Notes under the pieces: generated by a model
Database searches by the model: none
What the model saw: the letters and a program-made list of their open reading frames with translations, nothing else
What the model was told of the DNA's origin: nothing
Shown here: positions 38,101 through 50,100 of the stretch, in pieces
Numbering within the stretch: position 1 is the stretch's first letter
Layout: every line of letters begins with the position of its first letter
Translations under genes and position numbers: made by a program
Source of the DNA: Tubulanus polymorphus
Lineage: Eukaryota > Nemertea > Palaeonemertea > Tubulaniformes > Tubulanidae
Assembly: GCF_964204645.1 (NCBI RefSeq)
Contig: NC_134029.1
Coordinates: 18,990,450 to 19,054,449, forward strand
Direction: 5' to 3'
DNA: 64,000 nucleotides

Positions 38101-41100
38101 ATTAATTATGAGATGGACGACGAATCGAACTGCCAAATAGAAACGGAGGTCCGGACGGCGTAAATTGGATGCGCGGCATAATTCCCGGCTACCACTGAGG
38201 TTGCGCGAGAAAAATATCCCTGGCTTTGATCATCTCATGAAATGAAAACATGACAACATGTTGACGACGAAATTCCGAGAAATTTCGTCATCGTCTTCAT
38301 CAGGTTTTTTTATCATTCATTTCTATTCTCGATCGTCATCAAGGGAATGACAGTTTTGGAAAGCTATAAAAAAGAAAGTGGAAGGAGCACTAGAATTTTT
38401 TATTCGCAAAGGAGTCATTGTTCATGCTATATAGCTTTAGACTAACCAGGAGCCCTTCGTAATTGAGTCCATTGCCGCGATCGCACAAGTATTTTTGGCC
38501 CAAGTTAGCCATTTAAACGGGTGACAAATTTCGTCGAACAATAACGTCAGTCCAGGTCATGCTACATTTTATCACCGGTCAAATTATTACCTATAAACTG
38601 GTTTTGGAAGTGACTCACATTGCATAAGCATTGTTAAGTATGAGTGAGTGGTTTATGTGTGAACGCGCTCTCTAATTAGGCGCGGGCCAAATTTGAATCT
38701 GGTCTGATCCAAACCTATCCGAACCTATCCAAATTGTCTCTATGGGGCCCATGAGGTCAGAGTTTGTCCTATATAAGTGTCACCACAGTTAGGGCAGTGA
38801 TGCTCTTTTTAAGTGTAAGACGCTGGATTGCCCATTCTCACGTGTCCACGTCTTTTCTGCCATTAATTTTCAAACTTGAGGCTTCAGTACTTATTCAATT
38901 TTTAAACTTGAGAGTACTTATTGAATATTGTTCCAGCATCTACTTACCGTATATGTTATCCATAAGAGTAGTTTTTTAGTTAACATGTAGGTACGCTCTA
39001 TGTCGCGGTTATATTGCGCAATTGATGCCAAGTATAAATATAGAATCGTCTTTTTTTATCTCGTCATTCCCGATGGGTGTGGTCTGATGTATTTTGTATG
39101 TAAAGATGCATTGAAATGAACGCGACAGAAATAGAAAATAACTTCACACGTAGGTACCGGGTATTTGAAGGCTGACAGTATTTCACGTCCCTCGTCCGAT
39201 GTATTCATTTCGGTTTATAACGAGAGTTTTAATTAGATTTAATCAATCAAATTGTAAGTAAAGCCGGGGTTTAAGATCAACGTTGTATCGGTGACTGGCT
39301 TTCCGCTGACTGCTGACGACCGACTGTCACGAGCTTTGTATCGTCCATTCTAGTAGATCCGAGTCCACCTATCACAATAGGCAACAGTTGGCAACTGTTC
39401 CTGATTTTCAGTATTCGGTACTACTCTATAACGAGAAATACTGATTTCTTTTGGTTGATGCATACAGAAATATCTAAGATGTTACTGAGAGTCTGACTGT
39501 GGATTACTGATTTATTCGAACATTTCCCTTCATATATCAATGACAATGAGATTTTACTGAAGAAATAATTATAAGAACGCAACTATCACAATCTTCATGA
39601 TGATAATGAGTTTATTTACATGTTCAAACGTTTCGATCGATTTCGACTCATCTCTTCGAGTCCTTTTCAAGAAATGACATGACAAGATACAAACTATGTA
39701 TAGTATACTGTTACTAATTACAGAGAATATCATGCAGGCGTGAAGTGGCCTAGTTTACAAAGTACAAATGGATTATAAACATATCAAAATACGTTCAGTA
39801 AAAATGAGACACCATGTGTGGAAAGTTGTTTGTTAATACTTGGTTTTTTGGATTTTATATATAATGCCTCTTCGATGGTGATTTCAAAGTCATTTTTTCC
39901 AGAATCAACGAATCGTTTTTCTTGGATGAATCAATTATCAAACTGAAAACTGGAATGATATATGAGTAGAAAAATGAATTTAAAGTGTATATGTTCGGTG
40001 GGTGCTGTGATATGTTCGGATTTGGGCATAAAAATTCAGTCCAAAGTTCATTAAAATTCTGTTCAAAGTTCATCGAAAATGAAGTAATTTTGACTAGGTA
40101 AGAGTGCTCGTCACGCCATCTGGTGGGATAACTGGTCTCGCAGTATCCTCATTAAACGAGCGTTCCCGTCGGTCTAGACGTGATCAGGTATCAAAAAAGT
40201 TCTATCGACATTCGGTATTATTTTCTGATTAGTTCGGATAGTTCGCTAACGCCTGATTTCGAACTGAAACTAATAAAACCTGTCCGACCTCGACCGGGGG
40301 GGGGGGGAGGGGGGGGGGTAAAACGAGACCGAACTCATCGGGCGAACCGCGTCATAAACAAGCTGTTTTTGTTTTCGATGTCGCGACGTCGTCGTCTGGC
40401 AGTCGTTCGATTCGGGATCACGAGAGATCGGCTTTGGCGAAACGCGGCGAAATCGTAGAAAATCTCTGTGTACCCAACATGTCGGCGGCGCGCGCGAGAC
40501 GCCGCCGGTATTCGCTTACATCGAAGAAACATATCCATCAATCAAAGCTTCTCATTAGACTTCATCGGCTTCCCGAAGTCGAATTCGATGATATCGTTTT
40601 GATGATAACCGGCCCCGTAGCCAAGGAGGAAGCGATAGGCTTGAACGGTCCACATTTCTTCGAAATATCAAGAAAAATACTATCCCTTATATATCTATTT
40701 GTTTAGCAATACGAACGACTTGAAAATAAAGTCACCATATACGTATGTACGTATGTATATCGCCTGAGAGTGCATCTTCCGGTTGCTATTTTTCCTAAAA
40801 GTTCTGGTTAAAGCGACTAAACCCCCGAGCGAGACGTATACTTTTGTGAATGTCGCATCCCCCTAAAGATAACAACGCTTCAAGAAACAATTTGCTTCAA
40901 AAGAAGCTGTTTTGAAAATTTTCCTGGCTGCCCCTAACCCCTTAAGGACTTTTTGTCTACAGCGCTTGTGTTCATGTTCCAAATATGTGTAGATCTCGGA
41001 TTTTTTGGACCCCCTTATTCAAACTTCCCGGATTGCCCCCCCCTCTGTAAAGGCATATGTTGATATATGAATATAGGTGTATATATACCATAAACCTAAC

Positions 41101-44100
41101 AGCATGGATGCAACCTGACTCTTTCAAAATAATTCATGAAAGCTTAATCGTTAATAACACATCAACGTATAAAACCTAAAATCTACAAAGGCAATAGCAA
41201 TATAAGTTACGATACCGGATTTAATCAATTTTAAGATACAAACTATTCATGCGATGACGATTTTGTTGAAATTCTTCTACAAAACGATATGCCGCGCAAC
41301 ACGAATGTATTAAACGTTGTAATGGCTGAATAGAGTAATAATGAATATATATATAAAAGGGCATCGAGAATAATGGTGATTATCTACGTATTTGGCCTAT
41401 GTCGTCTGTTATAAGGATGGTTAACCGTTTGCCATCTTTGCCGCCATGCTCATCAACAGGTTATGTACTGTACGCTCCTATACTGGCGATGACGACGACG
41501 ACGACGTTGTTGATCATAGGCTTTCCTGCGGGATCAGGATGTTCGGTTGCCTAGCGACGTATTCGCTTTAAATGTGAAGGGTTGTCGGCGCTGCGCAGAG
41601 AACTCTGTGACATGTCTCCGCGGCGACGGCGAGCTCGCTGATTCTCCGCGTTCGTGCTCAGTATTATGATCGAAGTTGTATTTGTGGGATGCTTTCCGGT
41701 CAAAAAGAGGTGAGTGGGATGAAATGAAATGAACAGACGGTAAAGAAGAGGCGGTCGGCAGACGTGTAATCAATCGGGTTTTTTTTTGTATTCGTGCGGG
41801 AATCTTTTTACTCTCTTCGTCGAAATAAAGCTTTGTCGGTGTTCTATTTCGAATGATGCTAATATATACGGGTAAAAAAAACAATTGTTGAAAACTTTTC
41901 ATGTTCTTGCGTCGAAGATTGAATTTACGCTTTGATTTGAATGACATTTCGATATTTGAGTTACGATGACCTGTTGGCGGTGAAGTCCGTCCTCGATATG
42001 GTACAAATAAGCATTTCACAGATTTGACAGAGTTTTCTATAAAAAAACACCTTTCAGCTCTGAAGCCCCACCTTCCTCTAAATAGCAAATTTCACGAAGA
42101 TGTGTTGAACATTTATTGTTTTTTATCTTGAAATAGGGATTGTCTGCTTGATATGTTTGATTGGTAGATAGATTTCAATTAATTTTTTAATTGGGCTCGT
42201 AGAAAGTACATCGGATGTGTCAACAAACAATTTTAATTTTGAAATCTATCTTTGGTGACAGTTAACCCCTTCTCTTTCCACAGTGTAAGAGAAGAGTACA
42301 GAGACGCAACCTGATTGCCAAAGGTATATTTCCTGACATGATTGTTTGATTGACAGTTTGAAGTTGACAAGCAATTAGTCGAAATTAGCCCTCAACGCGG
42401 CTATTGATGGAAATTATCGATTTATCGATTATAGATATGGCAATTGACGAATAACTAATTACGCCGTACTTATCGGGTCAATTAAGGTGACACATCAGTT
42501 GTTTGGCTTTTTGATAAGTTAACTTGGACGAGACTTGAACCGAGCGATTAAGAAAATTATCGCCGGTCATTTCTTATAAGTAGTAATTGTCGTATGGAAA
42601 AATGTCTATTATCGATCCACGTTCATCATGGTGGTCGTGTCCTCTTCAGGCGGGGACATTCGATTCAATCGAGCTTGTAAAATCTACGATGACTTCTTCT
42701 TTTTGTAAGTAGTTCAGCGTAGATATTTTGGACATCGCTGGTTATTGTTTTTTGTTGGTAGATGAAAGGAACTTGTATCGGTCGGATAAGAAAGCAGTTG
42801 CGTAGAATGTTTACTGATATGCTTTAGTGTCATGTGATAATATTTTATGTTGAGTTCAGATCTGAAGGTGGTGCGAAAAGTAGATTTTCACACTTCGTAG
42901 GGGAGGCCGGTTTTAAGAGGCTTATCGTAGGGGAGGCCCATTTTAAGAGGCCTATGGAGACAAGGAATTTCAACTGGAAGATGAAGTGTTGACGACGTGT
43001 GAGACGTGCTCTCGAAAAACGAAACAGTTATTCTCGTCGTTGGAACGGGATTCGTAGAATTGCGTAAAATTTTCCAGCCGGATCTGAATATTTAGGCATA
43101 TTTCAGGAATCGAATTTCAGATATTTTATCAACTGACGACGGAACCGATGCTGCCCTACATTTATGAACGGTCGTGTAAACATAGGAGTATAACATTCTG
43201 GGGGGCTGAGATATGTCACCCGAATAAACCAGGAAGTGTATGCGCGGCTTCTGTCGGCTGCGGTTAACCTTGCGGGTCAAGTACGGTGCTTCCTTATTGT
43301 TCAGGATGTGATCGGTTTTCGCCATTAAAGACTTGATAATGTTTTTAAGGAGTTCCTGAACGTGTTGGATATCTCTCGGGGAAATGAGACATCTCGTATA
43401 TTGGTAATGCGAGCGCCGATCTCCCCGAACGGAATGAGCTCTAGGTCATAGCATCTACGCAATTAGTTAACTGCTACGATGCATTTCTGGTTGTGATATA
43501 AGTAGCTGTCGGCAGAGGTTTATTCATTTAACAGGATACATTTTCTTTCTTGTAAAACGTGGTCGGCCCTGGCAAAGCTGAAAAATTTCTTAACAGAAAT
43601 ATGTCTATAAGTTTGTCTTTTTGATCTTAAAATAGGGATTGTCCCCATTATTTATTTATTTGGCTGGTAAATTTTGTTTGATTTTTCGATTGAGTGTCCC
43701 TTACAGACCCACCACACCTGCCGGGAGCGAAACAGGGGGTTTAACCATAGTTCATGAATTAGACTACCTGAGTTAGAACAATATCTGTACCCAGTTCTGC
43801 AGTTGTGAGTAATGATTTGACTCATCGAAAATGAACTGATTTTAACTCACAGTTAACTATAACTCATAACTGGAACTGGATCCTGAACTGTTGCCGATCG
43901 ATAATGATATCCTATTGTCATTTTCAGACGTTTGAATACCCTGAATCGATGTACGACTATGAAGATTGATACGTCATCCAGGAAGGCTGTCAACGACGTC
44001 ACTGTAAGTTGAAATTGATTTATAAGTTGTCTGATTTTGAGCCAGTAGTGGTCATTTAGAATTTTTCGGTTTAGTAAGACAACGTTTTGATACTTGTGTT

Positions 44101-47100
44101 GCATATCGTCTAAAGCCACGATCACACAAACATCTTTGGTGCGGGCAAACTTTGGCATGTGCCAAGTTCGCCTAGAACAACTGTTCACACGGGTGCCAAA
44201 TGGCCCCAAGTCTGCGGGCAAATTTTAACACTGGTGAAATTATTATGTTTAAATTGCAACTGGTCGCGGAAGTGGCTCACTTCACTTAAGTAATGAGTGA
44301 GGGGTTTACGTATGGACGCACTCTCTGATTAGGCCTGGGCCAAACTTGACTCATGCCTGATCCGTGCCAATTTTGCCTGGGCCAAATTGTCTCCATTGTC
44401 GCTTTGCAAGTTCATCAAAATAGAGAAAAGTATCTATGATTAACTGTTAGCATATAAGTACTTCACCAGTGGTATTAGCATCATCCTGTTAACTGGAATC
44501 TCTGGGGAGTAAAGTGATAAATGCCGAGTAAGGAAAAGGCAGCTTCGTTAATTGTATAATGATAATACTAGCGTTGTTCTCGATAATCATGCGTCATTTC
44601 AACGTATTTCAGCAAGACGAGTCCGACGACGAGGACCAGTGCGCGTTGAGCGACAAATGGAAATTTCAACGCAGCAACCATCGATGGTCGCGTAAAGAGC
44701 TGGAAGATACGCCGCCGATTCCCGTCGTGGTCGTCGATTCGAGCGCGAGCCAGCCGCAGCCGATTACTTCGTGTAGCAGTCACGACAGCGTGCTCACCGA
44801 CAACGACAGCTCCGGCCACGTCGACGACAGTCCGAAACTGACGCCGAAATCGTTGCCGCTGATGTCGCATCTGTCACCGGGCGACGGTCTCGACGTCGGC
44901 TCGCGGCTACACCCCGACGACGCTGATGACGACGACTTGACGAGTCCGCGGCTGCGTCGTGCGGCCAGCGAAAAGATCAAAGGCGCGAAAACGTTTTTCA
45001 AACGCATGGAAAGTTTGAAGGGTAACAAACGCAAGAAGAACAATAACAACGGCGGCAAACAGCAGCATATATCGAAAGAGGGCATCGGCAGTCCGACGCT
45101 GACCGATGTCGAGGATATGCAAGCGCGAATCGAACGATTAAATTGCGTCGATATTTGTTCGGCCGACGAAATGTCTCCGCCGCTGTCTCCATCTTTAGGG
45201 CAATATTCGAGCGTGAAGGCGTTTTCGGACACAGACTGTTCACCCGTTCACGAAAGGTACGGTCTAAACGCGGCGGCCGCCTCCGAAAATACGTTGAATC
45301 CGAGTCGCAGCGACAGCGAAAGTCTCGGTTCGCAAATTCGCCATAAACGCAATTTAAGCGACCTAGCCGGCGCCACCGGTTACACGGACATGTCTCGCGA
45401 GTTTAGGATTCCTAAGGTGCTATCCAACGGATATATCGAGGCCGGCAGCGGCAGTTTGAACTATCGCACGGGCAGTTTTAATCTCGGCAGCGACTCCGCC
45501 GAGAAGGACGAGATGCTCGATCGCGTGCGCCGACGCACGGAGTCGACGCACTCGCAGTGCCCGCGCGAGCACCGCGTCAGTTTCTACGATAACGTCACGC
45601 CCGACGAGCCCGACCCGCAAAAAGAACTCGACAAAGTGCTCGAGGACTTATTCCAGAATATAAACAGCCTAGCGAATTTCGGCGGCGAGGATGGCGAAGA
45701 TTCGAATTTGAACAACGAGTTAGCGACGACTAGTAAACCGGAGGAGAGTTCCGACGATGCATTTACCATTCCAGGCATTTCTATAGATTCCCCTGAGAAG
45801 ACTAGTAGTCCAATAGAAATCAAACCTCCTAGGCATAGTCATACAAGTGAAGGTTAGTCGAGTCGATTTTACGTAATAATCAAATCAGTCCTCGAGACAT
45901 CGCCGCTTATCCTTAGAGTACTTGTTATGTTAATTGAGTTTTGCAGTCCTACGTATATGTGAACGTCTTTCAATGACTGGTAAAGGCTAAAATGGCTAAT
46001 ACAGTTTTCTTTAACCCTTTCAGTGCTGACTAATTGATACCCTTAAGTGCTGGTGATAATTTGAAAAGTTTTAGAGATTCCCCCAGCATTTCTCTTCAGT
46101 GCATCTAGGCCGTGGTGTATGTTAGACAGGTGTTGCCATCTTTCAATAGAGATAAAAACCAATTACTATTCACATCAATGCACTGCTATGCGGTGTACTA
46201 GCACAGTCCATCACGGATTTGTACACTGCACTGTGGTGTAGATGCACTGAAAGGGTTGATACCTATCAATCCTCTTTAGACGCAAGGCAACAATTTTGCT
46301 ACACGAACAAATGAATAGTTGACTTTTTGTTGTCTTTTTCAGAAGGAATTCAATTTGATTTTGATCAAACAGACGAATCGGCTGTATTCGAAGGCGATAA
46401 TGTAGAAAGTCCTTGCTCCGATGTGCAAATCACTCGACACATGGTGGTCTCGACAACCGACACATCCTCGGCTCCGGAAACAGTCAGCGACCTCGAATCT
46501 CCTCTGTCGCCGGAAGACGGGTCTGAACAGTCGACGTCCAGTGCGAGGGAACGTCGCGATTCCGGTGTTGGGTCTTCACTAACTAGAACGCCTAGGTAAG
46601 AAATTGACAAAGTTATGGTGAAGAATATCCGAACCCAGTCATAAACCGGGCTGGCCATTTTACCTGGAAAAGCGGTAAAACTCAGAGAATCAAAAATAAT
46701 CAGGAAAAACTTATGGAATTTGGATAATGCTATTGACTACATGCTTCTTTATCAGTACATGATTCAATGAAAGATAATTGAATTGTAACTTTTTAAACCT
46801 AGAAATTTCTCTGATCCACTAATTTTGTATAATCACGTGGGATAATCAGGGTAAATTCAAGAGATTTGTAAATGGGCGGAAAGTGGCGCCACCTGGTGAG
46901 GTACTTTCTATTTCGGTGACAAACATTCCACCTAAAACGTTTTCGGTTCTATTCAGTAGCGAACGACGACGGCCGAGAATTCGCTGGCACAGTTTCCAGA
47001 AGTCGCATCGTCCCAGTCTCGGAAGCAAAAACCTACAAATATCGAGTCATTCGGCCGGACAGCTGATGGTCTTACGCAAGCTCGCACTGCTTAAACTTAC

Positions 47101-50100
47101 AGGCATCATGGATAAATATTCACCGTCAAACAGAACAGGCTGGAGTTGGTAAGTGTTATTCACACCAATCTATAGACTTAATGGCAGTACCTTTGGGGGA
47201 CATCTTTCACATTTCTTGCTCCCACCCTTTGGAATGCTCAACCCAAAAATATTTGTCTAAAAACCGGCTCCTAAAAACATACCTGTTCACTGGATTACTT
47301 TAAAGCACCTTTGAACATTGAATCAGGGAAAATGGGCGCTATATAATAGTATTTCATCATCGCGCTTGAAATTATAGTTTATTCAGATATCCTGAAATTG
47401 CGCTTGTCTCGAACATTTTTGTGTATTAGTGTACTTCTTAGTAGGCTTTAGTTTAAGAAATCAGACTTTTGAAAGGTTAGCTCAAACCTAGGGCAACAGT
47501 CATTTGAAGTCATTGATGTTTTGTTTGGTATATTGATTTTGACACATGAGTACACTTGTTTTTGTATTGGCCTAATGTAAACCATGTATTTGCCACGATT
47601 ACATGTGAGAACATAACTACAAAATTACCCTGATTAATTTCATCGAGGGTCAACGTATCGAGGCACTCCTCGGGTCAAGTTGACAAATTTTTCCATAAGT
47701 ACGAAAATTACGAATAACGACGATCCTTGAGGTGTTAATACCGCGGCACTTCTATCATGAAATGATGCATTTGGTTTTTTTTGTTATTTCAGGACGATGC
47801 CGAAGTTCATCAAGCGATTCCGCGCTCCCGACTACAAAGATAAGAACGTTTTCGGCGTGCCGCTGCTCGTCATGTTGCAGCGAACAGTACAACCGCTGCC
47901 TCAGTGTATTTTGTACGCGATGCGACATTTACGCCGGACAGCGCCCGAACAGGTCGGCATATTCCGTAAATCGGGCGTGCGCTCGCGGATACAGAAACTG
48001 CGCAATCAACTCGAATCGAATCCCGACATGATCGACTTCGAATCGATACAAGAGTACGACGTCGCCGATCTTTTGAAGCAATATTTCCGAGAGCTGCCGG
48101 AATGTTTACTGACGAACAAATTCTCGGAGATATTTATCAGCATTTACACGTGTAAGTTCGATATTGTCTGAAATTCAACTCGATCTATGCGCTCTAAGAA
48201 GAATTTCAGTAAAATGAACAATTTTGTATCGTTATTTCAGACCTACCTCCCGACCAGCGACTTGAGGCCTGCCAGTCAGCCATTATGTTGATGCCCGATG
48301 AAAATCGAGAGGTTCTTCAGTCGTTGTTGCTATTTTTGAGTGATCTTGCACAGCATTCCGAGAAAAATCAGGTACAAAATATTCACCAAGTCTCAAATAA
48401 CGAAACTGAAGATGGATTCGACATTTTATTCGAACTTTTTTTTCTGTCGTTCCAGATGAATGCAAGCAATCTTGCCGTCTGTTTTGCTCCGTCTATCTTC
48501 AACATTCTGCGAAACACGGATAACCGTTCGGCGTCGAATAGCCCGAAAAGAGGTCGTAAACATACGGGCGGTATCCCGGACCAGAAAGAGCTCGTCGAAC
48601 AGAAAGCCGCCCACGAGTGCCTGACGCAAATGATCACTGAATGTAAAAAGTTCTTCATGGTAAGCATTTCATAAACTAATTCTTCATGATGTTATTTGCA
48701 CCCGATGAAATTACTACCTAATACTGTGAAGTCGAAACACAGTTATAATATGGATAGATTTTAAAGCATTGGAAGATTAGGAAATCAGAAATCTAAATTA
48801 GAAAACTAACTAGGAAGGTTTATTGACCCCTTGAAAATTGAAGCATATATTGCTTGATATTGTCAACAATAAATAGCATAATAAGCATCAATAGTGCACA
48901 TCCTCTCAAAAATATTTATTAAGATTATTCGACAAAAAAAAATAAGAGTTATGAAACATATTCAATTACGAAATATACCAGGTACGCTAGAATTCACAAT
49001 TTTAATTGTTATTTTGAAACGCCAATATTGATTACGTACATCAACTTATACAGATACCCTTAAATAATGCATACTGTGTATCAATGTATATAAACATTAT
49101 CGTAACGGTTTTTATGGTGACAAAAAATCCTCTGGAATATGTAGATACTATGCAAAATAGATACGTAGAATCTGCATTAAATCAGTATCGATTCGAATCT
49201 GATTTGATCGCGATTCATTCCTTTGCTAAGTCGATTCACTGCTTCGAACGATTCTGAATTCTTCGAAACCATTCCAGATCCCGGAAGATGCGTTAAAGAA
49301 ATGCCGTTTTTCGTACATCGAACAAGGTGATCCGTCGACTTTAGAAGAACTTTGTAAGACGCTGAGCGACGGAAAGCCGAACTATCCTTCGTACATCGAA
49401 TCGTGCATCCAGGGTGTCTTAAAGGTGAGGAAGTGTAAAGATTTCGAACGAGTTTGATTTCTAAAGACCCAACTTAGCCATTTACATTTCAGTTCTTTTA
49501 GTCTTTGTTCGGTTTATCGCATGTTTAATGTCGATCTCGCTTGTTTTTAAAAGGAATCTCGCGAGAAATTTAAAGGATGGGTCTCGATACCGAGTGAGAC
49601 GGATGTTGATTTGTCGTATAAGAAAGTTGGCGACGGGCATCCGCTGCGACTGTGGAAATGTGCATTAGATGTACCGGCCCCGCCGATTGAAGTTCTGAAT
49701 AGAGTATTACGCGAAAGGTAAGCACCTATTTCAACAGTTTTCTAGTAAGAATAAATACATTCTAGCATTCTTTCTTCATTCAAAGCACACTGAAGAAACG
49801 GCCAAATTTCATCCCTTAGGATATTTTTTGTTTTTCATTTCCAAAAGCTCTTATATAATTGATTATGCCGAAAAGATTTTCTTCGTCCAGAAGAGGTCAT
49901 TCATGAACTAATTGAAATTTTTCTATCCAAATTTTAAAAAAACGTAGCATCGTGTTGGTTTCCCAAATTTCTTTCTATCTAAGCTTATAGACTCTTAAAG
50001 ACTGCTGAGCTATATGGTTCTTCTTAGAAAAACGTATCTACATGATGTAACGCTCTTACAGACGACTGCTTGGCTATATGGTTCTTCCAGAAAAATATAT

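Larger units (their letters stand above)
36123..43927 (+). other. intron 3 of the DLC-family gene
   Basis: About 7.8 kb, the longest intron. It holds a TCGCAA-rich inverted-repeat element (36211-36391), a tRNA-like segment (36394-36490), an element with about 43-base inverted ends (37594-37710), a family-A repeat (38472-38741), a dispersed repeat (39383-39560), a G-rich tract (40298-40318) and a 2x30-base tandem duplication (42896-42955). The 184-codon - strand frame at 41534-42088 is not supported by any motif. Confidence 0.8.

Noticed and set aside
41534-42088. 184-codon - strand frame in DLC intron 3
   Set aside because: The longest non-exonic frame, but with no recognisable motif, a composition unlike a folded protein, and no companion exons.
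42282-42326. Possible exon between TTTCCACAG and AAAG|GTATAT in DLC intron 3
   Set aside because: Good splice borders, but the phase required by exon 3 gives a stop within it; the exon at 43928-44003 fits by phase and homology instead.
44568-45823. Several long open frames on the - strand and in other + frames within DLC exon 5
   Set aside because: They are shadows of GC-rich, low-complexity coding sequence; the + frame with conserved DLC motifs explains the region.
46365-48667. Antisense frames of 60-97 codons over DLC exons 6-10
   Set aside because: They overlap secure coding exons and show no motif or splice logic of their own.
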